From NCBI GenBank assembly GCA_942636505.2, contig CALOGB020000221.1:310001-374000 (forward strand): a stretch of DNA of 64,000 nucleotides, in the 5' to 3' direction. Positions 1 through 9,325 of the stretch are shown piece after piece. Made by a program: the position numbers and the translations under genes. Every line of letters starts with the position of its first letter. The stretch's first letter is position 1. The DNA comes from an uncultured bacterium. Its GTDB lineage: Bacteria; Pseudomonadota; Alphaproteobacteria; Sphingomonadales; Sphingomonadaceae. The notes below the pieces were generated by a model. It searched no databases. It had not been told where the DNA came from and saw nothing but the letters and a program-made list of their open reading frames with translations.

Positions 1-1156
1 CTCGGATGCGACTGAATTCCGCGGTCATGATGCGGTTGTAGCGCTCGACCACTGCCGGGGCGGAAGGGACGCCCGTGGGCAACATCCTGAGCAGATGCTG
101 CAATCCGCTTTGCACCAGATGAATGCTGGTGGATTCAAGCGGCTCCATGAACCCCGCGGACAGCCCCAGGGCGATGCAGTTGCCGCTCCAGAAGCGATTG
201 CGATGGCCGGTAGCGAAACGGATCACACGAGGGTCGGCAAGCGTCTCGCCTTCCACCCCGGCCAGCAACGTAGCGGTCGCCTCGTCCTCGCTAATATGGC
301 GGCTCGAGAAGACATGGCCGTTGCCGGTGCGGTGCTGCAGCGGGATACGCCAGCGCCAGCCGGCGCGTTCGGCGATCGCCCGGGTGAGCGGCAGCGGTGC
401 GGCGTCGGCAACCGAGGGTACTGCGACGGCGCGGTCGCAAGGGAGCCATTCGGACCAGTCGGTCCATCCTGCCTCCATCGCGCCTTCGATCAAAAGTGCG
501 CGAAAGCCGGAGCAGTCGATGAACAGGTCGCCGGCGATGCGGCTGCCGTCTGCGAGATGTACTGCCGCGATACCCGCCGCGCCGCGTTCGACGCGTTCGA
601 CCAGCCCTTCATGGCGGACGACGCCGTATGCCTCGGCCTGCGTGCGCAAGAACGCGGCGTAGCGCCCGGCGTCGAAATGATAGGCATAGCCGATCCGCGA
701 GAGGGGTGAGTTTCCATTTGCGATCGGCCGCGAGAAACGGCCGGCCTCCGCCGCGCGAGCTTCGAGCGAATAGGCACTCAGCGGAGCTGCGAGGCCCGCA
801 TGCCGTGCACGCAACCATTGCGCCGTGAACGGTACGCCAGCGATGTCGGTCCCGATCTGACCGAACGGGTGGACGTAGGACTCGCCCGGACGCGTCCAGC
901 CTTCGAAGCGGATGCCGAGCTTGTAGCTGCCGCCGGTCGCGCGAAGGAAGGCGTCCTCGTCGATCCCGAGCATCGCGTGGAAGGTACGGATCGGCGGTAT
1001 CGTCGCTTCGCCCACGCCGACCGTGGCGATATCGTCCGACTCGATCAGCGTCACGCGCGTGCCGGCGGGGCCGAGCAGCCGTCCGAACGCGACCGCGGCC
1101 ATCCAGCCCGCGGTGCCGCCCCCGACGATCGTTACCGATCGTAGCGCGTCGGTCAT
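1..1156 (-). CDS. Flavin-dependent tryptophan halogenase family protein, C-terminus cut by the window edge
   Basis: Only the first 385 codons lie in the window; there is no stop before base 1. The protein begins MTDALRSVTIVGGGTAGWM, with the FAD-binding GGGTAG motif at about residues 11-16. It keeps the features of active flavin-dependent halogenases: a lysine at residue 79 (SYKLGI, equivalent to PrnA Lys79), the WRWRIP motif at about 267-272 (WxWxIP) and MEPLESTSIHL with Glu341 (equivalent to PrnA Glu346). Such enzymes use reduced FAD, O2 and halide to make HOCl or HOBr, which is relayed through the lysine to an aromatic substrate. The ATG overlaps the stop of the preceding gene as ATGA, so it is the last visible member of a four-gene operon. 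The substrate is unknown; homologues beside TonB-dependent receptors often act on indoles or remain uncharacterised. Confidence 0.9.
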   Translation of the reverse strand, partial: MTDALRSVTIVGGGTAGWMAAVAFGRLLGPAGTRVTLIESDDIATVGVGEATIPPIRTFHAMLGIDEDAFLRATGGSYKLGIRFEGWTRPGESYVHPFGQIGTDIAGVPFTAQWLRARHAGLAAPLSAYSLEARAAEAGRFSRPIANGNSPLSRIGYAYHFDAGRYAAFLRTQAEAYGVVRHEGLVERVERGAAGIAAVHLADGSRIAGDLFIDCSGFRALLIEGAMEAGWTDWSEWLPCDRAVAVPSVADAAPLPLTRAIAERAGWRWRIPLQHRTGNGHVFSSRHISEDEATATLLAGVEGETLADPRVIRFATGHRNRFWSGNCIALGLSAGFMEPLESTSIHLVQSGLQHLLRMLPTGVPSAPAVVERYNRIMTAEFSRIR

Positions 1157-2670
1157 GCGCGCACACGCGTCGGGCTGGTACGGGTGAGATAGTCTTCGTG
1201 ACGCGGCATCCGGGCTGCGGCGTCGGCGAACATCGCGCGCAAACGATCAAACCGTGCATCTACGTCGCGCGCGTCGACCGTATCGGCAAGACGGTCCCAG
1301 CCCTCGGGGACGATGCCTTGCCCCAGCAACACTGCGACCCAGCTTGCTTCGGCGAACAGATCGTCCTCCCATCGGAACAGTCGTCCGCGACGTCGCCACA
1401 GGGCAATCTTCTCGGCCAGACTATCGGGAATCGCCCGCGCACCGGCATCGCGCCAGAACGGGGAATCGGTCCGACGCGTCGCGTGATAGTGAAGCACGAG
1501 GAAGTCGCGAACCTGATCGAACTGCGTTTCGGCGAGACGATTATAGGTATCGATCTCGACCGGCGAAAAACCTTGGTCGGGGAACAACGCCAGCAGCTTC
1601 GAGATACCGGTCTGCACCATGTGGATACTGGTGGATTCGAGCGGCTCGGTGAAGCCGGAGGCTAGGCCGAGCGCGACGACGTTGCCTATCCACTGTTTTC
1701 GGCGCCGCCCGGCTGTGAAGCGAAGAACGCGAGGGTCGGCAAGCGGCGGCCCATCTACACCGTCGAGCAAGGTCGCTGCGGCCTCGTCGTCCGAGCAATG
1801 CGCGCTGCTGTAGACATACCCGTTGCCGGTACGGTGTTGCAGCGGAATGCGCCATTGCCAGCCGCTCGCTTGCGCGGTCGAGCGGGTGTACGGCGTGATT
1901 GCGGTGCCGATATTGGCGGTCGGCATCGCAACGGCCCGGTCGCAGGGCAACCAGCGCGTCCAGTCCTCGTAACTGGCACCGAGTGCCTGCTCGATCAACA
2001 ACCCGCGGAAGCCCGAGCAGTCGAGGAACAAGTCGCCTTCGATCCGGCGGTCGCCGGCGAGCGTGACATGACGGACGTGCCCGGTATGGCCGTCAAGCGC
2101 CACATCGCCGATCTCGCCCTCGATCCTGGTGACGCCGTCGCGTTCCGCACGACCTCGCAGGAATCGAGCGTAAAGGCCGGCGTCGAAATGATAGGCATGC
2201 GCCATCTGTGACAATATCGATGCTGGGTCGGGCGAGGGGGGGGTGAACCGCCCGGCCCGCGCGGCGACCGCGCAGAGCGAGTAGGCGTCGATGTCCTCGA
2301 CCACGCCTGCGGCTCGGCGGCGTCGCCAATGTTGGTGGAAGCGTACCCCCTCGATATCGAAGCCGAACCCGCCAAACGGGTGGAGATAGCGTTCGCCGAT
2401 CGCACCCCAGTCGACGAACTCGATGCCGAGCTTGAAGCTGCCTGCCGTCGCCGCCAGAAACGCCGCTTCGTCGATGCCGAGCATCGCGTTGAAGGCCCGG
2501 ATCGGTGGGATCGTCGCTTCGCCTACACCGACGGTGCCGATCGTATCGGACTCGATCAGGGTAACGCTGGCGCCCGTCGGGATCAGTCGTGCTAATGCGG
2601 CGGCCGCCATCCAGCCCGCGGTGCCGCCGCCGACGATGACGATGCGATGGACAGGTGAACCCAGCGTCAT
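1153..2670 (-). CDS. Flavin-dependent tryptophan halogenase family protein
   Basis: A complete 505-residue protein of normal length for the family. It has the N-terminal dinucleotide-binding motif GGGTAGWM (about 14-21), the GVGEATIPPI segment, Lys80 in SFKLGIEF, WQWRIP at 271-276 and TEPLESTSIHM with Glu345, so all hallmarks of a catalytically competent FAD-dependent halogenase are present. It is the third gene of the operon by transcription order. Its ATG overlaps the stop of the gene before it (ATGA, 2667-2670), and its own stop overlaps the next ATG in the same way, which suggests translational coupling. A separate flavin reductase would be needed to supply FADH2, and none is encoded nearby. 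Substrate and halide preference cannot be read from the sequence. Confidence 0.92.
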   Translation of the reverse strand: MTLGSPVHRIVIVGGGTAGWMAAAALARLIPTGASVTLIESDTIGTVGVGEATIPPIRAFNAMLGIDEAAFLAATAGSFKLGIEFVDWGAIGERYLHPFGGFGFDIEGVRFHQHWRRRRAAGVVEDIDAYSLCAVAARAGRFTPPSPDPASILSQMAHAYHFDAGLYARFLRGRAERDGVTRIEGEIGDVALDGHTGHVRHVTLAGDRRIEGDLFLDCSGFRGLLIEQALGASYEDWTRWLPCDRAVAMPTANIGTAITPYTRSTAQASGWQWRIPLQHRTGNGYVYSSAHCSDDEAAATLLDGVDGPPLADPRVLRFTAGRRRKQWIGNVVALGLASGFTEPLESTSIHMVQTGISKLLALFPDQGFSPVEIDTYNRLAETQFDQVRDFLVLHYHATRRTDSPFWRDAGARAIPDSLAEKIALWRRRGRLFRWEDDLFAEASWVAVLLGQGIVPEGWDRLADTVDARDVDARFDRLRAMFADAAARMPRHEDYLTRTSPTRVRA

Positions 2671-4067
2671 GCGGCAGCCAGTTCGGCCATGGCGTGCGCG
2701 TAGGGCGGAAGCGCTCGGACCTGCGCGATGATCCGCGCGCGATGATCGGCGAAATGCTGCTGGATCGTTGCTAGGGGTAGCGCATCGGCGCGCGCGTCGT
2801 ACCGCCGTGGCACGAGACCCATCGCGTCGAACATCGCAGCCCAGTCCTCCTCTTCGAACGGTTCGTCGTCGAACATTGGCAGACGTCCGCGGGCAGCAAA
2901 TAGAGTGCGTTTCGCTTCGACGGCATCGGGAAGCATCGTGTCGCCGGGCTCGTCTCCGAATGCACCCACGCCACGGCCTGCGGCCTTCTGTGCGATGATG
3001 AAGTTGCGGGCGCCCGTCATGGCGTTTGCCGTAAATCGATTGAACGCCTTGGCTTCGACGGGTGCGCGGCGTTCAGCGGGCCAAAGCTGGATGAGCTGCG
3101 CAAGCGACCGCAGCAGCACCGTCAGCGCGGTTGGGTGCAGTGGCTCGATAAGCCCTGCGGCGGCGCCGAGTGCGATGCAATTGCCCCGCCAGGCCTCGAC
3201 GCGGCGACCGGCACGGAACGGCGTTCCCTCGCCACCGGCGGCGCAGGTCAAACGCACGTCGGCGCCACCGAGCGGCCAGGTCGCGGTCCAGCCCGAACCC
3301 TGCCCATCGACTTGCGTATAGGGTGGCGGTGCGCCCGCTGCTGACAGCGTTTGCGTATGCGTCCGGTCACACGGCAGCCAAGCCGACCAATCCTCGAATG
3401 CCGGCGCCGTCCGGCTCGCGATGCGCGCGCTGCTGCCGGAACAGTCTAGCACGAGCAACGGTGCGATATCGGTGCCGTCGGTCAATTCCAGCGTCTCGAC
3501 CAGACCGATCGCGTCGATTTGCGCGTCGGCAAACGGTGCGCTCGCGCACGACGCACCGAAGTTCACCGCGGCCGCGCGCATCACCGCGGCGTAGCGTTCG
3601 ACCGGCAGATGCAACGCATGCGCAATCGGCGCTTCGAGAGCGAACCGGCCGGACTGTGCGGCAACGGCAGACAGGGCATAGTCGGCCAGGCGGACATGGA
3701 TGCCGTCCTTGCACAGCCGGCCGGCAAGCTGGTGGAACGCGATACCCTGAAGCGGCGCGCCCGTTTCGCCGTAGGACAGGAACGCCGCGGCACCGTCCTG
3801 GCGCCAGCCACCGAACGCGACCCCGAGCGCATGGCCTCCGCCGGTTGCGCGGACAAGCGCGGTCGGCTCGATACCGAGATCGGCGTGAAACCCGCCAAGC
3901 GCTGGCGGCACCGCGATCACCGGCGCAAAATCGCCTAGCCCGTCGCCTATCGTGCCATCGTCGATCACGACGACACGATAGGCGTCACGAGGCAGGCGAC
4001 GGGCGAGCGCGGCGGCGGTCATCCAGCCGCATAGGTTCGCGCCCAGGATTGCAACGGTCTGGCTCAT
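2667..4067 (-). CDS. Degenerate tryptophan halogenase homologue, probable pseudoenzyme
   Basis: A 466-residue protein clearly related to its three neighbours over its whole length (GWMTAAALARRLP, DWSAWLPCD, GLIEPL) but lacking the key residues. The nucleotide-binding loop is GANLCG instead of GGGTAG, the catalytic lysine is Ala80 (GGHALGVAF), WxWxIP has become WTATWP (260-265), and the catalytic glutamate region EPLES has become EPLHP (308-312). About 23 residues after the WxWxIP region are also missing compared with the neighbours. An upstream in-frame start at 4133 exists, but the ATG at 4065-4067 is chosen because it overlaps the previous stop as ATGA, like every other junction of this operon, and because the family motif starts right after it. 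The frame is intact, so it is probably expressed. It could be a structural partner, a flavin-handling subunit or a decaying paralogue. Confidence 0.85.
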   Translation of the reverse strand: MSQTVAILGANLCGWMTAAALARRLPRDAYRVVVIDDGTIGDGLGDFAPVIAVPPALGGFHADLGIEPTALVRATGGGHALGVAFGGWRQDGAAAFLSYGETGAPLQGIAFHQLAGRLCKDGIHVRLADYALSAVAAQSGRFALEAPIAHALHLPVERYAAVMRAAAVNFGASCASAPFADAQIDAIGLVETLELTDGTDIAPLLVLDCSGSSARIASRTAPAFEDWSAWLPCDRTHTQTLSAAGAPPPYTQVDGQGSGWTATWPLGGADVRLTCAAGGEGTPFRAGRRVEAWRGNCIALGAAAGLIEPLHPTALTVLLRSLAQLIQLWPAERRAPVEAKAFNRFTANAMTGARNFIIAQKAAGRGVGAFGDEPGDTMLPDAVEAKRTLFAARGRLPMFDDEPFEEEDWAAMFDAMGLVPRRYDARADALPLATIQQHFADHRARIIAQVRALPPYAHAMAELAAA

Positions 4068-5566
4068 GCCGCGGCCTTGATCCGCGCTATATAGTCTTCG
4101 TGTAAGGGCATCGCCTTGGCTGCGCTTGCGCAAGCCGCGGCAACCCTTGCGACGTGATCCCGCGACGTCGCCATTGGAATATCGGCTATCAGCGGATTCA
4201 CGCGGCCCGGCATGATGCGCTGGCCGTAATAGACGGCAAGCCAGCTGGCCGGCAGGAACATGCCCTCCCGATACGATGCGACGATGCCCCGCTCGCGGAA
4301 TTCGGAGATCTTCTCGGTCAGCGACGAGGGCAGGGTCATGGTTCGCATGTAGCGCCAGAACGGCGTGTCGTCGCGTTCCGTGGCACAGTAGTGCAGCACC
4401 AGAAAGTCACGGACACGGTCATATTCGAGCGCCATCGCGCGGTTGAATTCCGCCTCATCCACTGGGTCGAACACGCCACCGGATGGAAACAGTTCGATGA
4501 GCTTGCCAATCGCAAGCTGGATCAGGTGGATGCTGGTCGATTCCAGCGGCTCGAGAAACCCGGCGGACAGGCCGATCGCGACGCAATTCCCGACCCATTG
4601 ACGGTGCCGTCGGCCCGTCCGAAAGCGAAGCATGCGCGGTTCGGCAAGCGCTTCGCCCTCTAGGTTATCCATCAATACGGCACGTGCGGTTTCCGGGTCG
4701 GTGAACCGTGTAGAGAAGACGTGGCCGTTCCCTGTTCGATGCTGGAGAGGAATGCGCCATTGCCATCCGGCTTCGCGCGCGGTCGCCCGAGTGTACGGCG
4801 TCAACGCACCGGCATTGGCGGTCGGTACCGCCCAAGCAGCATCGCACGGCAGCCAGTGCGACCAATCCTCATGTCCGACTTTTAGTGCACCATCGATCAG
4901 GAGTGCGCGAAAGCCCGAACAGTCGATGAACAGGTCACCCGCGATTCGTCGACCATCGGCAAGGCGAACCGCGCCGATACCATCGTCCTTCTGCTCGACC
5001 GCATCGACGCGTCCTTCGATCCGGACGACGCCGCGCGCTTCGGCATAGTCGCGCAGATAGGCCGCGTAGAGCGTCGCATCGAACTGATAGGCGTAGGAAT
5101 AGGTCGACCCGATCGAGCGCGGATCCTCGAGCGGCGGCGTAAAACGATTGTCGCGCGCGGCGACGATCGGCAGCGAGCAGTCTTCCAGCGTCGGTAAGCC
5201 GGCAGCGCCACCACGCGTCGCGTGGGCCCAATACTGGTGGAAAGGCAAGCCATCGACGTCGTGTCCGAAATCCCCAAAGGGATGGATGTAGCTGTCGCCG
5301 ATACGGCTCCAATCGCGAAATTCGATGCCAAGCTTGAATGTCGCATTTGTACGACGAATAAAGTCGGCTTCGTCGATACCCAATCTTTGATTGAAGAATC
5401 GGATGTGCGGAACCGTTGCTTCGCCAACGCCGACCGTTCCGATGTCTTCCGACTCGATCAGGGTCACGTCCGCAAGTCGCCCGGCGAAACTCATCGCCAG
5501 TGTTGCGGCGGTCATCCAACCGGCGGTACCGCCACCAACGATCACGACTTGTATGCGGGCGCTCAT
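4064..5566 (-). CDS. Flavin-dependent tryptophan halogenase family protein, first gene of the operon
   Basis: A 500-residue protein starting MSARIQVVIVGGGTAGWM. Active-site landmarks are all present: GGGTAG near the N-terminus, GVGEATVPHI, Lys78 in TFKLGIEF, WQWRIP at 268-273 and LEPLESTSIHL with Glu342. A TTG two codons upstream is in frame, but the ATG at 5564-5566 has an AGGA Shine-Dalgarno element about eight bases before it. The gene is divergent from the TonB-dependent receptor, with about 165 bases between the two starts, and heads the operon of four paralogues joined by ATGA overlaps. The cluster resembles the halogenase/TonB-receptor associations known in Xanthomonas and Caulobacter. 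A role in modifying an aromatic ligand imported by the receptor is an inference from context. Confidence 0.93.
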   Translation of the reverse strand: MSARIQVVIVGGGTAGWMTAATLAMSFAGRLADVTLIESEDIGTVGVGEATVPHIRFFNQRLGIDEADFIRRTNATFKLGIEFRDWSRIGDSYIHPFGDFGHDVDGLPFHQYWAHATRGGAAGLPTLEDCSLPIVAARDNRFTPPLEDPRSIGSTYSYAYQFDATLYAAYLRDYAEARGVVRIEGRVDAVEQKDDGIGAVRLADGRRIAGDLFIDCSGFRALLIDGALKVGHEDWSHWLPCDAAWAVPTANAGALTPYTRATAREAGWQWRIPLQHRTGNGHVFSTRFTDPETARAVLMDNLEGEALAEPRMLRFRTGRRHRQWVGNCVAIGLSAGFLEPLESTSIHLIQLAIGKLIELFPSGGVFDPVDEAEFNRAMALEYDRVRDFLVLHYCATERDDTPFWRYMRTMTLPSSLTEKISEFRERGIVASYREGMFLPASWLAVYYGQRIMPGRVNPLIADIPMATSRDHVARVAAACASAAKAMPLHEDYIARIKAAA

Positions 5567-5697
5567 GGCCAATCCTCATCCTCTCTGTGTTGTATCTAAG
5601 CAACTACGCGCTCATTTCCGAGCATTCTTAACCTTTTATGTAGCTGTTACATTCGTGTGACGCTACCTCGCTCCGCAGATAAAGCGCGCCAACGAAT

Positions 5698-5709
5698 GAT
5701 AGCGCTATC
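5698..5709. promoter_or_regulatory. LacI-family operator-like palindrome in the receptor leader
   Basis: The perfect 12-base palindrome GATAGCGCTATC sits 22 bases before the chosen receptor start, in the gap between it and the halogenase operon. With flanking bases it reads TGATAGCGCTATCTG, which has the central CG step and TGA-type ends seen in operators of LacI-family sugar regulators in proteobacteria. No LacI gene lies in the window. The site is seen directly; its function is inferred. Confidence 0.45.
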
Positions 5710-5731
5710 TGTAAAGGGGATGCCAAGCGTC

Positions 5732-8700
5732 ATGACCACTGCGAATATCCTAGTTGCGTCTCGTCGTGTTGGTGTGTTGAAAGGCGGGGCATCGTTGATC
5801 GCGCTCTGCTTGGCCGCCGCACCGCAATCGTTGCAGGCCCAGCAAGCTGAGCCGGTTCCCGCGCAGAGCACGCTGACGGCGGCGGCGCTTGACCGTACCG
5901 CACCTTCAGATCGGGCCGCGGCGGCAAGTGCTGATACGTCCGTTTCGGGGCAGGCGCAGCCTTCCGCAAACGCGCAGGTTCCCTCGGGCGGTGCTAGGCC
6001 GACTCAGGCCGAGCAATCGACCGCGACACCGCGAAGTGAGGCCGCCAACCAGGACATCGTGGTCACCGGCATTCGTCGCAGCCTGCAAAGCGCGCAGGCG
6101 ATCAAGAAGAATTCCGAAGTCGTCGTGGATTCGATTTCAGCCGAAGATATTGGTGCATTGCCGGACCGTTCGGTGACGGAGGCGTTGCAGCGCGTCCCGG
6201 GCGTGTCGATCAGCCACTTCTCCGCTGGCGTCGATCCGGACCACTTTTCGACGGAAGGGTCGGGTGTCGTCGTTCGCGGCCTCACCTACACGCGCTCCGA
6301 GATCAACGGCCGCGATTCGTTCAGCGCGAACAACGGTCGTGGCCTGTCGTTCGCCGATGTTCCGTCGGAATTGCTGGGCGGCGTCGACGTGTTCAAAAGC
6401 CCATCGGCCGACATGATCGAAGGGGGCATTGCCGGCACGGTCAATTTGCGGACTCGCCTGCCGTTCGATTCCACCGGGCTTTCGCTGGGCGGCACGCTGG
6501 AGAACAACTACGGAGATTTCGTCAAGAAGTCTTCGCCGACCGTTTCGGTCCTCGCCAGCGATCGCTGGCACACCGGCATCGGCCAGTTCGGCCTGCTCGG
6601 CAGCTTCGTGCGCTCGCAGGTTCGCTCGCGCGCGGACAGTGTCCAGATCTCGAACTGGGGCGAACGGGTACTCACGAGCGGGGGCGACCTGCTACAGCCG
6701 CTCGGCGCCAACAACCTTCCGAACGTCGGGACGACCGTGTACGTGCCGCGCGGTGCGGCGATCCGCAGCCAGGAATTCAACCGTACGCGCTACGGGTACT
6801 CGGCGGCTGGTCAGTGGCGGAGCAACGACGAGAAGATGACCGCGACCGCGCAGTTCTTGCGCGCGGATTCGCGCGAGGCCTGGACCGAGAACTCGATCGA
6901 AGTCGCTACCGACAACGTTTTGACCGCGGGGGACTCCCAGCCATTCCCCGGCACGAGCTTCGCGTATGACGACGACAATGCGTTCACCAGCGGTCTCATC
7001 ACCGGTCCGAACGGCTATCGCGCCGATCAGGGTGGCGACATGCGTACGCCGACCAATGGCTTGCAGAGCAACAACATCGCGCGCGGCAACACGGCACGTT
7101 ACATCACCAACGACGCCAGCTTCAACTTCAAGTGGCAGCCGACGACGCGTCTGGGCGTGACCGTCGATTACCAGCACGTCTGGTCGAAGGTAAACGTTAC
7201 CGATCTCACCGTCTGGGGGACGACCTACCAGAATGCCGACATCCGATTGAACGGCAGCGACCCGGCCTATGTGAACTTCATTCCCGTTACCAATGGCGCC
7301 AACAACTACCAGAATGCGGCGCATCCGAGCTACGCGGACCCGTATAACAGCTTCTACCGGTCGGCGATGGACCATATCGAGGACAGCAAGGGCAACGAAG
7401 ACGCCGCGCGTATCGATCTGGACTATTCGTTCCCGGAGGAAAGCTGGCTGACGTCGATCCGCGCCGGCTATCGCTTCTCCGATCGCCAGAACGAAGCGCG
7501 GTCGACCGCGTATAACTGGGGCGTGTTGAGCGAGATCTGGGGCGGCGGCGATGGCAGCATGACCGCACCGGGGTCGACCGGCGGACCGGTATGGTTCGAC
7601 CGCCCGATCGATGGCAATCCGACGACCCGCGACGCGGGCGTGCCGGGGCCGCAACAGGCCTTCACCTACGACAATTTCTTCCGTGGGCAGGCCAATGATG
7701 CGTCCAACGGTGGCCGTGTATTCTATCCGGGCAGCCAGCTTCAGGATTACGGTGCCGCGGTCCAGCAGATCAGCCAGATCGCGCACGAATGGCGTAATTT
7801 TACGTCGACCAATTCGGGCGCGGATGGCTGGGTGCCGCTGGCGCAGCGTTCGGGCGTGATTGCTGGGACGCCGTTCCGTCCAGGCGAGGTCAATCCGGTC
7901 AGCGAGCGTAACAACGCCGCCTATCTCGCAGTCCGCTTCGGCAACGATTTGTCGAACGGGTGGAATTTGAGCGGCAATGTCGGCGTGCGCTACACCAAGA
8001 CACGGCGTATCTCGTCGGGCTTCTTCTCGTTCCCGAACCAATCGTTCAGTTGCGTTCCACCCGCCAGCGGCACTGCAATCTCGCGGTTCTGTGCGTTGCC
8101 GGACGCGACCCGCGCAGCGGCAGTGGCGTTCCAAAACGGCAATCTCGTGCCGAACAACACCAAGCTGACCTATGACTACTTCCTGCCCAGCTTCAACGTG
8201 AAGCTGGCGGTTGGCGGAGGGCTCCAGTTCCGCGCCGCCTTCAACAAAAGCGTCGCACCGCCCGATTTCGGGCAGACCCGGTCGTTCTACAATATCGGGC
8301 TGACGACCAGCGACCAGACGATCCTGTTCAACGGCGGACCGGTGGCGATCTTCGATGTCGGCAACCCGAACCTCAAGCCGGTCCGCGCCGACAATTACGA
8401 TCTGACCGCGGAATGGTATTTCTCGAGCGTCGGTCAGCTGACCTTCTCAGCGTTCGCGAAGAACCTCTACGGCGTACAATCCGTCGGGACGCAGCGCCTG
8501 TCGTTCACCAACAATGGCTCGACGTTCGATGCCATCGTCACGACGCCGCTGAACTCGGGGGATACGGGCAAGGTCCGCGGGTTCGAGGTCGGGTACCAGC
8601 AGACCTATGGTTTCCTGCCGTCGGTGCTAGGCGGGCTCGGGCTCTCGGCGAACTTCACCTATGTGCATTCGACGGGTGTGTCGCAGCAACAGCTGGACCC

Positions 8701-9100
8701 GAACGATCCGAACGTAACGGCGGGGATCATCTCCTCCGTCGATACCGGGAAGCTGCCGTTGCAGGGGTTGTCGAAGTACCAGTTCAACATCGGGCCGTTC
8801 TATCAGCGCAATGGCCTGGAACTGCGTGCCGCGTATAACTGGCGGTCGCGAAACCTGTTGACGATTCGCGATGTGATCACGCCGTTCGCGCCGGTCTATG
8901 CAGAGTCGTACGGGCAGCTCGATGCGTCGGTCTTCTATGCGATAACCCCGGCGGTGCGGATGGGCTTCCAGGGCGTGAACCTGACGAACTCGGTGACGCG
9001 GACGTCGTACGTCATCAACGACGACCTGCTGACCCGACCACGCAACTGGTTCATCAACGATCGCCGCTTCACCTTCTCGATCCGCGTCGCGATCAAGTAA
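5732..9100 (+). CDS. TonB-dependent outer-membrane receptor (Xanthomonas/Caulobacter-type subfamily)
   Basis: A protein of about 1122 residues. The first 35 or so residues form a signal peptide (basic start, LIALCLAAA core, cleavage near LQAQQ), followed by a low-complexity Ala/Gln/Ser stretch and the TonB box/plug start IVVTGIRRSLQSAQAIKK at about 109. The plug continues with DIGALPDRSVTEALQRVPGV, GVVVRGL and GGVDVFKSPSADMIEGG, all typical of this subfamily. The rest is the 22-strand barrel, ending FTFSIRVAIK. It would take up a large ligand through the outer membrane using TonB energy. ATG 5732 is preferred (AAAGGGG 12 bases upstream); ATG 5720 and GTG 5657 are in frame but less well placed. 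The divergent halogenase operon suggests a shared pathway. The ligand is unknown; carbohydrate or an aromatic glycoside are possibilities. Confidence 0.93.
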   Translation: MTTANILVASRRVGVLKGGASLIALCLAAAPQSLQAQQAEPVPAQSTLTAAALDRTAPSDRAAAASADTSVSGQAQPSANAQVPSGGARPTQAEQSTATPRSEAANQDIVVTGIRRSLQSAQAIKKNSEVVVDSISAEDIGALPDRSVTEALQRVPGVSISHFSAGVDPDHFSTEGSGVVVRGLTYTRSEINGRDSFSANNGRGLSFADVPSELLGGVDVFKSPSADMIEGGIAGTVNLRTRLPFDSTGLSLGGTLENNYGDFVKKSSPTVSVLASDRWHTGIGQFGLLGSFVRSQVRSRADSVQISNWGERVLTSGGDLLQPLGANNLPNVGTTVYVPRGAAIRSQEFNRTRYGYSAAGQWRSNDEKMTATAQFLRADSREAWTENSIEVATDNVLTAGDSQPFPGTSFAYDDDNAFTSGLITGPNGYRADQGGDMRTPTNGLQSNNIARGNTARYITNDASFNFKWQPTTRLGVTVDYQHVWSKVNVTDLTVWGTTYQNADIRLNGSDPAYVNFIPVTNGANNYQNAAHPSYADPYNSFYRSAMDHIEDSKGNEDAARIDLDYSFPEESWLTSIRAGYRFSDRQNEARSTAYNWGVLSEIWGGGDGSMTAPGSTGGPVWFDRPIDGNPTTRDAGVPGPQQAFTYDNFFRGQANDASNGGRVFYPGSQLQDYGAAVQQISQIAHEWRNFTSTNSGADGWVPLAQRSGVIAGTPFRPGEVNPVSERNNAAYLAVRFGNDLSNGWNLSGNVGVRYTKTRRISSGFFSFPNQSFSCVPPASGTAISRFCALPDATRAAAVAFQNGNLVPNNTKLTYDYFLPSFNVKLAVGGGLQFRAAFNKSVAPPDFGQTRSFYNIGLTTSDQTILFNGGPVAIFDVGNPNLKPVRADNYDLTAEWYFSSVGQLTFSAFAKNLYGVQSVGTQRLSFTNNGSTFDAIVTTPLNSGDTGKVRGFEVGYQQTYGFLPSVLGGLGLSANFTYVHSTGVSQQQLDPNDPNVTAGIISSVDTGKLPLQGLSKYQFNIGPFYQRNGLELRAAYNWRSRNLLTIRDVITPFAPVYAESYGQLDASVFYAITPAVRMGFQGVNLTNSVTRTSYVINDDLLTRPRNWFINDRRFTFSIRVAIK

Positions 9101-9147
9101 GGCGGTAACCGGCCGGCTGGTCCGGTCGGCTTGATATAATCCCTTGG

Positions 9148-9178
9148 GGCGTCCCGGTCATACGGGGCGCCTCTTGTT
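9148..9178 (+). terminator. Rho-independent terminator after the receptor gene
   Basis: GGCGTCCCG pairs with CGGGGCGCC (nine pairs, one G-U) around the loop GTCATA, followed by TCTTGTT. It lies 48 bases after the receptor stop and is oriented to end its transcript. Confidence 0.7.
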
Positions 9179-9325
9179 GCGTCAGCGGCGCAACGCTGGT
9201 GGTGACGGCACTGTGGCGCCCATCGGGTCAGGTGCAAACCAGCTCCCCAGATGTACTCCGCACTTGCGTCATATTCCGCAACGGCTCACGGCGCCGACAA
9301 GGAATAACCCACGCGGAGAATCCTA

